Shown piece by piece: positions 18,246-27,057 of a stretch of DNA of 64,000 nucleotides (the stretch's first letter is position 1; the number at the start of each line of letters is the position of its first letter). Both the position numbers and the translations under genes were made by a program. The notes under the pieces were generated by a model. It did not search any database. It saw only the letters and a list, made by a program, of their open reading frames with translations, and was not told the origin of the DNA. The stretch is from Desulfatitalea sp. UBA4791 (GTDB lineage: Bacteria > Desulfobacterota > Desulfobacteria > Desulfobacterales > Desulfosarcinaceae): contig DHGT01000015.1 of assembly GCA_002402905.1 (NCBI GenBank), forward strand, positions 19,141-83,140, written 5' to 3'.

Positions 18246-18827
18246 ATGGTGGGTCGCTCCAACATCTTTAAAGCTTTCCTCACTATCCTGCAGGGGCTCC
18301 TGGCCGTCAGCCTGATGATCGGCCTGCCGCTGGCAGGGGTGCGTCTCCAGGGTGAGGCGCTTCAAACCTATCTCGAATTTCCACCCCTGACCCGCTACGT
18401 CGATCATGCGCCTTTTTCCTGGCCCGCCGTTTTCTTGTTCACGTCCATTGAGCTGTCGGCTGTGGTGCTGATCGTTGCATCGATCCACCGCGTCCGCCGG
18501 AGACCCTATGCCGTAACATCGGTGAAACGCGCTTTCCCCAACTGGGGATGGTTGGGGCTGGTCGTGATGCTCGGCGGATGGGGCCTGGCGTGGAGCCGAT
18601 TGGATCGGTGTGTTGATCCTGGCCAGTGCCCTGTTCTGGTGGTTTTTCGAATATCTCAACCGTTTTGTGCAGAACTGGTATTACACCGGCATCGAGGAGT
18701 TCGGTGCGCCGGCCTACACCCTTTTCGCATCGCTGGCCTTTGCCACGGTCCTGCCGGCTGTGCTGAGCACCTACCGATGGCTGCTCACCTTTCCCCTGTT
18801 CGGCACGGCGTTGGCCGACGGTTTTAG
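18246..18827 (+). pseudogene. Integral membrane protein, N-terminal part before a frameshift
   Basis: The first ~118 codons encode a polytopic membrane protein (FLTILQGLLAVSLMIGLPLA and WPAVFLFTSIELSAVVLIVA). Near 18591-18600 the sequence changes frame: the reading GLAWSR should continue as DWIGVLILASALFWWFFEYL, which is in the +1 frame (see the next entry). Beyond that point this frame gives unrelated Arg/Cys/Pro-rich sequence to 18827. The gene follows the ThiF-type enzyme at 41 bp. I do not recognise the family. Confidence 0.6.
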
Positions 18828-19245
18828 AGTGCCCACACCCCGCCGCCCCCGCATGCTGGCCGCTGCGATCCTGGCCACCGCCGCGGCGGGACTGGCGCTG
18901 TTGGGAGTTTACCCGGACGCCCTGTTTGCACTGCTCTGGATTTCGCCGCTGCTGATCCTCACCGCGTTGCAAGCCCTGGCAGGCCGGCAAACGATCCTCA
19001 GCCCCCTGGCGCGGGGCGACTGGCGGGCCCTTATTGCCGCCGCCCTGGCGGCCCTGATCTGCGGCTTCTTCTGGGAGATGTGGAACATCGGCAGCCTGGC
19101 CCGCTGGCACTATGCCATTCCCTACGTGGACCGATGCCACCTCTTTGCCATGCCGGTGCTCGGTTACGGCGGTTACCTTCCTTTCGGCCTCGAGTGTCTG
19201 GCCGTAGGAGAAATGGTGCTGGGGCGGCGACGTCTTGTGCCCTAG
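18610..19245 (+). pseudogene. Integral membrane protein, C-terminal part after the frameshift
   Basis: A 211-codon frame with about five membrane helices (SALFWWFFEYLNRFVQNWYY, then ILATAAAGLALLGVYPDALF and the IAAALAALICGFFWEMWNI segment). It continues the protein begun at 18246; the frame is open upstream to the junction at about 18592. GTG 18610 could start a separate product but has no ribosome binding site. One missing or extra base would restore a roughly 330-residue protein. Confidence 0.6.
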
Positions 19246-19470
19246 TACACTATTTCATAATTACGCTTACATAATGGGCCACTTGCTTGCAGTCGTACTC
19301 GTACTCGTTCTCGTACTCGGGAGTTTCCCCGCCTGTGTAAACGATCCCAGGATGGATCGAGTACGAGTACCGCTGCGCTGAAGTACGCGTACGAGTACGC
19401 TAAGTATCCATTCCATGGGCTGTCTGGGTCGATATATAGGTCAGCTTTGTTTATGCCTGCGCATACTAAG
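19242..19470 (+). repeat. Dispersed ~230-bp non-coding repeat, copy A
   Basis: It aligns over its whole length with the reverse complement of 29291-29520, with long exact stretches (for example the block GATGGATCGAGTACGAGTAC, continuing through CGCTGCGCTGAAGTACGCG). It contains runs of GTACTCG/CGAGTAC that can fold on themselves and imperfect terminal inverted repeats (TCATAATTACGCT at one end, GCATGAATAAGCT-type at the other). No reading frame is supported. The stop codon of the flavin reductase (19466-19468) falls inside its right edge. Confidence 0.85.
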
Positions 19471-21400
19471 ATAAGGACCGCCCCACCTCCTCGCCTTCGC
19501 TCATGGCATACATCAAATGACGCGGTTGCTTGGCGTCGCCGATGAAATGAGTCTCGATGCCCCGCTTCCTGAGCAGGTTGGCGGCGTCCCGCAGCGCCGC
19601 AAACCGATCGGCCAGCACGAGGGTGTCCCAGGGTACAAATGATTCACGCGTTTGATCGATGCGGCACTGCACCCCGTCGGATAAGATCTTCTCGACGGTG
19701 ACGTGCTTGAAGAGTTTCACCCGGCCCTGGTTTAGCCGCTCGCGCAGGTAGTAGCGGTCGTTGCTGGACATCTCTTCGCCAAAATGGGATCTGCTGTGCA
19801 GCACGATCACCGTGCGGCCGCTGCTGGCCAGGTAGTCGGCCAGGACCAGGCCGACCTGGTTGCCGCCCCAGACGATGACCCGTGACCCGGTTTGGACGCT
19901 GCCGTCCAGCACCTCGGTCACCGTGCACACCTGCATGCCGGTGTTGTGCAGGCCCTTCACCATCGGCATGTCGGGCAGGCTGCCGGTCGCCAGAATGGCG
20001 ATCTCCGGATCGATGTCGTCGAGAAGCGCATCGCTTAACGGGCAATTCAGCCGCGTCTCCACGTTTAAGGACGCGAGTTCCGCAACGAGAAACGCGATCG
20101 GATCACCGAGCTCGCCTCTTCCGGGCACCTTGGCGGCCAGCCGCAAAGCACCGCCGGGTTCGGCGGCCTGGTCACACAGCACGACCGCATGGCCGTGCAG
20201 GGCCGCCATGCGGGCCGCCGCCAATCCGGCCGGTCCGGCCCCCACCACCAGCACCCGCCGTGGGTGTTCGGCCTTTGACATCTGCTGCAGCAGATACTCG
20301 CGGCCCACGTCGGGATTGACCACACACCCCCCCGGTTCCAGCCGGAGCACGGTGTGGATGCACCCCAGGCAGCACCCGACGCACGGCCGGATCTTCTCCA
20401 CCGCGCCGGTCTGAACCTTGGCGGGCCAATCCGGATCGGCCAGCAGCGAACGTCCCAGGGCCACCATGTCCGCCTTTCCGTCTGCGATGATCCCTTCGGC
20501 CAGATGAGGGGATTTGATCCGACCCACGGCGATCACCGGGATCGAAACCGTCTCCTTGACTGCCGCCGCCAGATGGATGAAACACCCCTGGTCCACATAC
20601 ATGGACGGGATGGTCAGCTGGCGGCTGCCATACACCCCCGCCGACACGTGCACGTAGTCCGCCCCATGGGTTTGCAGCAGCGGCGCCAGGCGCAACGCAT
20701 CCGGCAGGGTCCAGCCGTCGTCGATGTAGTCCTCGCCGTTCATGCGGATGCCCAAAGGAAAATCCCGCCCGCACTTCTGGCGAATGTCGGCCATGACCTC
20801 GAGCAGAAACCGGATCCGGTTTTCGAAACTGCCGCCATAAGCGTCCGTGCGCCGGTTGGCATTGGGGGACATGAATTGATTGATCAAATAGCCGTGGGCC
20901 GCATGGATTTCGATAAAGTCGAATCCGGCCTCCTGGCAACGGCGCGCCGCATCGCCGAACGCGCCTGCAAGCATCCGGATCTCTTCCATTTCCAGGGCCT
21001 TTGGGACCCCTTTGACCACCGCCGGTGCCGGGATGGCCGAGGGGGCCACCTTGTGTTCATGGTAGGACTGGCGGCCGCCGTGCATCAACTGCACGCCCAG
21101 ACGGCAGTCAAAAGGCTTCACCGCTGCCACCATGCGGCGCAGCGCAGGAATGCACCCATCGTCCCACAGGGCCGGCAGGTCGGGCAGTTCGGCGCCGGTG
21201 GGATGGATGCCCCCGCCGCCCACCAGCATCATACCCACACCGCCGCGCGCGCGGGCAGCCATGTAAGCGATCAGCTGATCGGTGACATGGCCGCTGGCAT
21301 CGACACCGAAATTGATGCTCATGGCAGACATGAGCAAACGGTTTTTGACGTTCATTTGGCCCATACGAATCGGTTGGAAAAGATGATGGAATGGTGTCAT
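19466..21400 (-). CDS. Old-Yellow-Enzyme/2,4-dienoyl-CoA reductase-type flavin oxidoreductase
   Basis: A 644-residue two-part reductase. Residues ~1-345 form an FMN-binding TIM barrel (HAAHGYLINQF at 166-176, GIRMNGEDY at 217-225). C340, C343, C347 and C359 bind a [4Fe-4S] cluster. Residues ~380-640 form an FAD/NAD(P)-binding domain (VVGAGPAGLAA from 385). The architecture matches FadH, BaiCD and trimethylamine dehydrogenase relatives, which reduce activated C=C bonds. I chose ATG 21400 for its GGAGG site; the frame is open to 21541. The substrate is unknown. It diverges from iorA across a MITE-like element. Confidence 0.9.
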   Translation of the reverse strand: MTPFHHLFQPIRMGQMNVKNRLLMSAMSINFGVDASGHVTDQLIAYMAARARGGVGMMLVGGGGIHPTGAELPDLPALWDDGCIPALRRMVAAVKPFDCRLGVQLMHGGRQSYHEHKVAPSAIPAPAVVKGVPKALEMEEIRMLAGAFGDAARRCQEAGFDFIEIHAAHGYLINQFMSPNANRRTDAYGGSFENRIRFLLEVMADIRQKCGRDFPLGIRMNGEDYIDDGWTLPDALRLAPLLQTHGADYVHVSAGVYGSRQLTIPSMYVDQGCFIHLAAAVKETVSIPVIAVGRIKSPHLAEGIIADGKADMVALGRSLLADPDWPAKVQTGAVEKIRPCVGCCLGCIHTVLRLEPGGCVVNPDVGREYLLQQMSKAEHPRRVLVVGAGPAGLAAARMAALHGHAVVLCDQAAEPGGALRLAAKVPGRGELGDPIAFLVAELASLNVETRLNCPLSDALLDDIDPEIAILATGSLPDMPMVKGLHNTGMQVCTVTEVLDGSVQTGSRVIVWGGNQVGLVLADYLASSGRTVIVLHSRSHFGEEMSSNDRYYLRERLNQGRVKLFKHVTVEKILSDGVQCRIDQTRESFVPWDTLVLADRFAALRDAANLLRKRGIETHFIGDAKQPRHLMYAMSEGEEVGRSLS

Positions 21401-21551
21401 GGCGCCTCCCCGGTCCGACAAGTTGTGCCTGAACCCTAAGTGATCGCAGCCCAAAATGCAATGTGAAGCTTTTGTCCCTGGTATCAAGCGCATGAACAGA
21501 AGCGCATGAACAGACTGGACAAAACCAGCAAAGCGTGCCATGTTTTCACGA

Positions 21552-21582
21552 ACGCATCAGCCGCCGGCGGCGGTTGGTGCGT
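21552..21582. other. GC-rich stem-loop between the flavin reductase and iorA
   Basis: A 31-base sequence runs from ACGCATCAG through a self-complementary CCGCCGGCGG core to TTGGTGCGT. It folds into one hairpin if G-U pairs are allowed. No T-run follows, so it is not a clear terminator. Function unknown. Confidence 0.35.
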
Positions 21583-21630
21583 CTGTCGTGTTGATCGGCC
21601 CGATGAACCTCATCGAGACCCCCCCAAATC

Positions 21631-21773
21631 AGTGCCCGGCCACAAATAGGCAAATTGGGTCGAGATCAAGGCGCCTGAAAAATTTGACCACAGACATATG
21701 ATTCATATTCCGAGGATTAAATTTTTCGTGCAAAGATGATATCGGGCCAATTGGTCATTTGTGGATGGGCACT
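21631..21773. repeat. 143-bp MITE-like element with ~27-bp terminal inverted repeats
   Basis: The left end AGTGCCCGGCCACAAATAGG and the right end, read as reverse complement, AGTGCCCATCCACAAATGAC are imperfect inverted repeats continuing into AATTGG. The interior of about 85 bp is AT-rich and non-coding. A collapsed copy is at 11810-11857. It ends only 12 bp before the iorA start, right next to the AAGGA ribosome binding site. Confidence 0.7.
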
Positions 21774-21785
21774 TAAGGATGTCAC

Positions 21786-23639
21786 ATGCATAAACTACTT
21801 ATCGACGAACCCGGTGCCGAACGCCTGCTGCTGGGCAACGAAGCCATAGCGAGAGGCGCCCTGGAGGCCGGGGTGGCCTTTGCCACCACCTACCCGGGCA
21901 CCCCTTCGTCCGAAATTTCGTTGAACCTGTTCCAGGTCTCCCAACAGAGCGACCTTTACTTCGAATACAGCACCAATGAAAAGGTCGCCCTCGAAGTGGC
22001 GGCCGGTGCCGCCAATGCGGGCTTGCGCACCATGTGCATGATGAAGCACGTGGGCCTGAACGTGGCGGCCGACCCGCTCATGACCCTGGCCTATGTGGGC
22101 GTACGCGGCGGCATGGTGATCCTCTCGGCCGACGACCCCAACATGTTTTCCAGCCAGAACGAACAGGACAACCGCTATTACGCCAAGATGTCCGGCCTGC
22201 CCATGCTGGAGCCCTCCTCGGTGCAGGAGGCCCTGGAGATGACGGCCTATGCCTTCGAGCTCTCCGAGCAACTGCACGAGCCGGTGATTTTGCGCACCAC
22301 CACGCGCATCAACCACTCCAGCGCCTTTGTGCATCTCGGCCCATTGAGAAAGCCGGTTGCCAAAGGCCGTTTCAACAAGGACCCGTTCAATTACGTCACC
22401 GTGCCGGCCGTCTCGCGCCGGCTGCACGTCAAACTGCTGGAAAACATGGCCAAGGCGGCGGAGATATCGGAAAACAGCGCGTACAACACTGTGACCGGCA
22501 ACGGTCGCCTGGGCATCGTGTGCAACGGTGTCAGCTTCAACTATGTCAGAGACGCCGTGAACGAACTGGGCATCGCCGAAAGGGCCAACATCCTGCGGGT
22601 CGGCATGTCCAACCCCTTGCCGACCGATAAGATCAAACAATACCTGAACGGATGCGAAAAAGTGCTGGTGGTCGAAGAGGGTGAACCCTTCATGGAAGAG
22701 GCGGTCAAAGCCTTTGCCCAGGAGGCGGGCCTGACCCTGAAAATCCAGGGCAAGGGCGAAGGGCTCTTTTCGCGCTTGTACGAATTCGATCCGGCCATGG
22801 TGCGCCGCATCGTGGCCGGCTACTTCGGGGTGGCCGACATCCCCAAAGAAAAGCTCGACCTGTCCGATGTCCCCGAGATCCCGGCCCGGCCGCCCAACCT
22901 GTGCGCCGGCTGCTCCCACCGCGCCACCTTTTACGCGGTGAAAAAAGCGGCCGAAGGCCTGGACGCCATCTACCCCAACGACATCGGATGCTACACCCTC
23001 GGCTTCCTGCCCCCGTTGAGCATGGGTGATTTTGTCATCTGCATGGGTTCTTCGGTCAGCTCGGCCTGCGGTTTTTCCAAAGCCACCGACCAGAAGGTGG
23101 TGGCCTTCATCGGCGACTCGACCTTTTTCCACTCGGGCCTCACCGGCCTGGTCAATGCGGTGCACAACAACCACAACTTCACCCTGGTCATCCTGGACAA
23201 CGGCACCACCGCCATGACCGGCCATCAACCCCACCCCGGGGTGGACATGGACGCCTTGAACATGGCGGGGTATCACCGCATCTCCATCGAGGCGGTGGTC
23301 CGGGCCGTGGGGGTCTCCCATGTCACGATCGTCAAGCCGTTCAAGATCAAAAAGAGCATCGAGGCGATTCGCGAGGCCCTGGCCTTCAAGGGGGTTTCGG
23401 TGATCATCTCACAGGAGATCTGCACCCTCTACGCCCGCAGCCTGGGCAGCCTGAAGCCGCGCGCTTTCCAGGTGTCGGACCGTTGCACCAATCACCGCGA
23501 CTGCATCAATGAGCTGGCCTGCCCGGCCTTTTACCTGGAGGGGGAACGGGTGCGCATCGACGCCGATGCCTGCGTGGGCTGCGCGGTCTGCGCCCAGATA
23601 TGCCCGGAGAATGCCATCGTGCCGGTCAAGTCGGCGTGA
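21786..23639 (+). CDS. iorA: Indolepyruvate:ferredoxin oxidoreductase, alpha subunit
   Basis: A 617-residue TPP-dependent 2-oxoacid oxidoreductase subunit. It oxidatively decarboxylates aryl pyruvates from aromatic amino acids to aryl-acetyl-CoA, reducing ferredoxin. Visible features are the N-terminal pyrimidine-binding region (ATTYPGTPSSEIS), the TPP-domain stretch NLCAGCSHRATFYAVKKAAE, the Mg/TPP motif (FIGDSTFFHSGLTGLVNAVH) and a C-terminal ferredoxin-like cysteine set (CVGCAVCAQICPENAI). A further NELACPAF cysteine group lies upstream of it. The length is normal for IorA. iorB lies 269 bp downstream, separated by a repeat element. Confidence 0.95.
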   Translation: MHKLLIDEPGAERLLLGNEAIARGALEAGVAFATTYPGTPSSEISLNLFQVSQQSDLYFEYSTNEKVALEVAAGAANAGLRTMCMMKHVGLNVAADPLMTLAYVGVRGGMVILSADDPNMFSSQNEQDNRYYAKMSGLPMLEPSSVQEALEMTAYAFELSEQLHEPVILRTTTRINHSSAFVHLGPLRKPVAKGRFNKDPFNYVTVPAVSRRLHVKLLENMAKAAEISENSAYNTVTGNGRLGIVCNGVSFNYVRDAVNELGIAERANILRVGMSNPLPTDKIKQYLNGCEKVLVVEEGEPFMEEAVKAFAQEAGLTLKIQGKGEGLFSRLYEFDPAMVRRIVAGYFGVADIPKEKLDLSDVPEIPARPPNLCAGCSHRATFYAVKKAAEGLDAIYPNDIGCYTLGFLPPLSMGDFVICMGSSVSSACGFSKATDQKVVAFIGDSTFFHSGLTGLVNAVHNNHNFTLVILDNGTTAMTGHQPHPGVDMDALNMAGYHRISIEAVVRAVGVSHVTIVKPFKIKKSIEAIREALAFKGVSVIISQEICTLYARSLGSLKPRAFQVSDRCTNHRDCINELACPAFYLEGERVRIDADACVGCAVCAQICPENAIVPVKSA

Positions 23640-23713
23640 TTGGAAAATGCCACAGGGTCGATCTTTGATGAAACAGATGGATCGGCGGCATCGACGCAAC
23701 GATGTCTGATACG

Positions 23714-23894
23714 AAAGTTTAAAGTGTTAAGTTTTAAGTCTAAAGTGAAGGAATGCTGTCTGGTTCATACGGATCCAAAGCATATGCGTGATGAGATGCA
23801 CTTCTCTAAGGAGAGCCCCTGGGGCCTATGCAAAAAATATGAAATGGCCTTTGACCTTCACTTCAAACTTTACACTTTAATCTTAAAACTAAAG
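23714..23894. repeat. ~180-bp inverted-repeat element inserted between iorA and iorB
   Basis: An AT-rich arm at 23714-23751 (beginning AAAGTTTAAAGTGTTAAG and ending GTGAAGG) is mirrored at 23855-23894 (CCTTCACTTCAAACTTTAC onward). The arms are about 38-40 bp and imperfect. The interior of about 100 bp has no supported gene. The low GC content contrasts sharply with both flanking genes, which fits a small mobile, MITE-like insertion. Confidence 0.65.
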
Positions 23895-23908
23895 AATAAG
23901 GTAACCAG

Positions 23909-24514
23909 ATGGAAACACTTCGATTGATCATTGTAGCCGTCGGCGGCCAGGGCAACCTGCTGGCCTCCAAGGTGTTGGGCGAAGCGGCCCTGCTGGCCGC
24001 CATCCCCGTCCGGATGAGCGAAATCCACGGCATGGCCCAACGCGGCGGCGTGGTCGAATCGGCCATCGTGTTCGGCGAGGCGCAGAGCAACATCATTTCC
24101 GACGGCGAAGCGGATATCCTGTTGGGCTTCGAACCCGCGGAAACCCTGCGAGCCTTGAACAAATGCAACCGGGAAACCGCGGTGATCACCAATCTTTCGC
24201 CCGTACCGCCGTTCACCGTGGCCATCGGCAAAGGCACGTATCCGGACCTGGCGCGCATTCAAGACCTGATTCGCGCCAAGACCCGTCAGTTGATCGCATT
24301 CGACGCCGTGGCCCTGGCCAAAGCGGCTGGCAGTGTGATGGCCCTGAACATCGTGCTGCTCGGCGCCCTGCTCCAGACGGGCCGATTGCCCATTACCGCC
24401 GAGCAGCTTGAAACCGCCATCCGCACCAAAACCAAAAAGGCTTTTGTCGATACCAACTTAAAAGCCTTCAGGTTGGGATACGAGGCGGCCGAACGCGCCG
24501 CCAGATCAGCATAA
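23909..24514 (+). CDS. iorB: Indolepyruvate:ferredoxin oxidoreductase, beta subunit
   Basis: A 201-residue gamma-type domain of the 2-oxoacid:ferredoxin oxidoreductases; it partners IorA in CoA-dependent oxidation of aryl pyruvates. The N-terminal VAVGGQGNLLASKVLGEAAL and the MSEIHGMAQRGG motif are diagnostic. The ATG follows a weak site (aagaataaggtaaccag). The stretch just before it is the end of an inverted-repeat element, so transcription from iorA has to pass through that structure or iorB has its own promoter. Confidence 0.95.
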   Translation: METLRLIIVAVGGQGNLLASKVLGEAALLAAIPVRMSEIHGMAQRGGVVESAIVFGEAQSNIISDGEADILLGFEPAETLRALNKCNRETAVITNLSPVPPFTVAIGKGTYPDLARIQDLIRAKTRQLIAFDAVALAKAAGSVMALNIVLLGALLQTGRLPITAEQLETAIRTKTKKAFVDTNLKAFRLGYEAAERAARSA

Positions 24515-24630
24515 AAAAGGATCAGCATAAAGGCAGATCACATAAAAATTGACGGATTCGTAAAAAGCAGTTGCCGGACGGCGCCGTCAAGATTTCATCC
24601 GGAGGTATCCAAGGCCTGAGGAGCAGTGCC

Positions 24631-26304
24631 ATGAAACGCCAAACATGGATGTGCGTGCTTCTGGCCGCCGTTCTTCTGGCCACGGCGGGCCGCCTGGTGG
24701 TGTGGCCGACCGCAGCGGCGCAATCCCTGCCGCAACCCGGTCCGGCGGTCAACACCGTGTTCGATCCAGTCCCCAGGGGAAATGTGCTGCGTTTCGGCAT
24801 GCCGGTCACCGATGTCGGACGGCTGGATCCCCACCTTGCCGCCGGTTCCCAGGATCGTGCCTTGGCCGACATGGTGTTCAACGGCTTGCTGCGGTATGCG
24901 CCGGGCGAAGCGCCCAAACTCGAACCCGACCTGGCCGCCGAGATCCCCCTGTTCAAGATGGTAGGCGGCCGGCAAGTCTGGACGGTTCATCTTCGCAGGG
25001 GCGTCATGTTTCATGCCGGCCCCAAAACCGACGCCTACGAACTCACGGCTGACGATGTGGTCTTTTCGCTCCGCAAATCGGCCGACCCCGCCCATTGCGC
25101 CTACGCCGGCGAGTACGACGGCATGACCATCGAAAAAGTCGACGCGTATACGATCCGCATCATCCTCGAAAAACCGCTTTCATCCATTCTCTTCCTGCCC
25201 AAGTTGACCAATTATGCCGGTGGTTTCATTGTCAGTAAACGGGCCGTCGATGCCATGGGAATGGAGGCCCACCGTATTCACCCGGTCGGCACCGGTCCGT
25301 TTGCCTTCACGATGCGCGTTCCCAATGAAAAAATCATGTTGTCGGCCCACCGCCACTATTTTCGCGGCCAGCCTGAACTGCAGGGCGTGGCGATCCATTT
25401 TTCATCGGGCATTGAAAAACTCGAGGCGGATCTGCGCAGGGGCGACCTGGATGTCATCATGGGGTCCGGAGACAAGGAGTGGATCGAAAAGATGGAGAGG
25501 ATGGGCGACGTCGCGATCGATACCCACGGGGTCGGCGAGGTCATCTCTCTTTATTTGAACACCCAGTTCGAACCGCTCAATGACGTCCGGGTCCGCAGGG
25601 CCATCGCCTATGGGATAGACCAAGAGGCCTTCCTTTCCATTTCTCATCCCCGCCTGGTGGGCAGCGCCTATTCACATATCCCGTTCCAGTTTCTTCCCGG
25701 CGGTTTGACACCGTCCGATGTGGCCCGGCTCAATCTGCTCTATCCATTGAACCTGGAAAAAGCCAGGACGCTGCTCGCCGACGCAGGCTATCCGGACGGA
25801 TTTACCATGGATCTGGTCGCTTCGGAAAAACGGCTCCACCGCGGATGTTTTGCCCTGGTCGTCGAACAGCTCGCAACCATCGGAATCGATTGCCGCATTG
25901 CATTCGTCCCCCATGGCGCCATGCATCGGTCGATCCGCCAGGCACCGCAACCGATGGTCCTCTATACGGCCTGGCGTCCCAACGCCGACGCCTACCTGAG
26001 CCGCTTTTTTCACTCCGACGCCATCGTCGTCACCGGTGCGCATCCCGATACCAATTTTTCCCATTACAGGCAGATCGACCGATTGATCGAAGCCGCCCGG
26101 TTGGAGATCGATCCCGAGAAACAGATCAATCTTTGGGGGCAAGCCCAAATCAGGATTTTGAACGATATGGCCGCTTACCCGATCATGTTCACGAAGCAGT
26201 GCTACGCCCGGAAAAGGTATGTGGACTATGGACACGAGCTGTCGTCGACCATGGCGCTCTATCCCCAGTTCACCGAGAAAACGAGGATGACGGCCAGACG
26301 ATAG
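24631..26304 (+). CDS. ABC-type substrate-binding protein, family 5 (peptide/nickel type)
   Basis: A 557-residue secreted binding protein. A signal peptide (about residues 1-31: KRQTWMC, then a hydrophobic run ending at AAAQS) precedes an SBP_bac_5 fold, with typical segments VFNGLLRY, WTVHLRRGVMFH, LTADDVVFSLRK and the GVGEVISLYLNTQFEPLNDV region. ATG 24631 has a GAGGAG site; the frame is open upstream to 24571. No permease or ATPase gene follows; instead a membrane histidine kinase begins 44 bp downstream. It may supply an ABC system elsewhere or present a ligand to the kinase. Confidence 0.85.
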   Translation: MKRQTWMCVLLAAVLLATAGRLVVWPTAAAQSLPQPGPAVNTVFDPVPRGNVLRFGMPVTDVGRLDPHLAAGSQDRALADMVFNGLLRYAPGEAPKLEPDLAAEIPLFKMVGGRQVWTVHLRRGVMFHAGPKTDAYELTADDVVFSLRKSADPAHCAYAGEYDGMTIEKVDAYTIRIILEKPLSSILFLPKLTNYAGGFIVSKRAVDAMGMEAHRIHPVGTGPFAFTMRVPNEKIMLSAHRHYFRGQPELQGVAIHFSSGIEKLEADLRRGDLDVIMGSGDKEWIEKMERMGDVAIDTHGVGEVISLYLNTQFEPLNDVRVRRAIAYGIDQEAFLSISHPRLVGSAYSHIPFQFLPGGLTPSDVARLNLLYPLNLEKARTLLADAGYPDGFTMDLVASEKRLHRGCFALVVEQLATIGIDCRIAFVPHGAMHRSIRQAPQPMVLYTAWRPNADAYLSRFFHSDAIVVTGAHPDTNFSHYRQIDRLIEAARLEIDPEKQINLWGQAQIRILNDMAAYPIMFTKQCYARKRYVDYGHELSSTMALYPQFTEKTRMTARR

Positions 26305-26348
26305 ACGACCGCGTCGCCGTAAGGTGTAAATCGTAAGGGGAATGTACA

Positions 26349-26984
26349 ATGAACACCTATGCCAAAATCCTGGTCACCACCTTACCGCTGGTCCTTTTTT
26401 CCCTTATCGCGGCCGCCGGCACGACTTACTATTTCACCCATCAAGCGCTGACGCAGTTGGCCGAAACCTGGCTCCAGACCCGGCTGGAAGAAGCCGTGCA
26501 AGCCGCCTCCGAACAGAAGGACATTCTCTATAAGTACGGTCTGGAAAACGTACCGGCCAGCAATGCCAAAGCCCAACTGGACGCCGGCCGCCGCATATCC
26601 CACATCGACGTGGGGCGCGAAGGCTATATCTTTGCCGTGGACACCCGGGGCGTCATTGCCATGCACCCGGACGACCGCATGATCGGCGCGGATGTCAGCG
26701 CGCAGGCGTGGTTTCGAAGACTGCGATTGGACGGGGGACGCCTCCGGTACGATGCCCAGGGCGTCAACAGCCTGGCCCTTTTCAATTATTTCGAACCCTG
26801 GCAGTGGTACATTCTGGCCGTGGACCCGGAACGCGAAGTCTATGGCGTCGCCACCCGGATGCGACCCTATCTCGTCTATCTGGGCATCATCAGTTCGATC
26901 GTTCTGGCAGGAGCGCTGATGCTGCTTACCCGAAGAATCACCGCGCCCCTGCGTGAGTTGACCGACGGGGTCGAATCCATATGA
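26349..26984 (+). pseudogene. Histidine kinase, sensor half (separated from its kinase by deletion and frameshift)
   Basis: A 211-codon frame with an N-terminal helix (LVTTLPLVLFSLIAAAGTTY), a periplasmic Cache-like sensor (GREGYIFAVDTRGVIAMHPD around 95-115, then NYFEPWQWYILAVDPEREVY), a second helix (LVYLGIISSIVLAGALMLL) and the first turn of a HAMP domain (ITAPLRELTDGVESI) before the stop. The kinase half follows in another frame. The rest of HAMP and the first half of the PAS domain are missing at the junction. As it stands it would make a membrane sensor without output. Confidence 0.7.
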
Positions 26985-27057
26985 AAAGGGCGAATTTCTC
27001 AACACGAGCGCCGAAATCCTCTATCCCGATCGCCAAGAATTCGAACGCGTCGGCAAG

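Noticed and set aside
19290..19410. GTACTCG-type short tandem units as a possible CRISPR array
   Set aside because: Units are only 6-7 bases, have no regular spacers and recur as part of a larger dispersed repeat; no cas genes are present.
23640..23927. 95-codon open frame between iorA and iorB
   Set aside because: It consists largely of the AT-rich inverted-repeat arms and has no motif or ribosome binding site.
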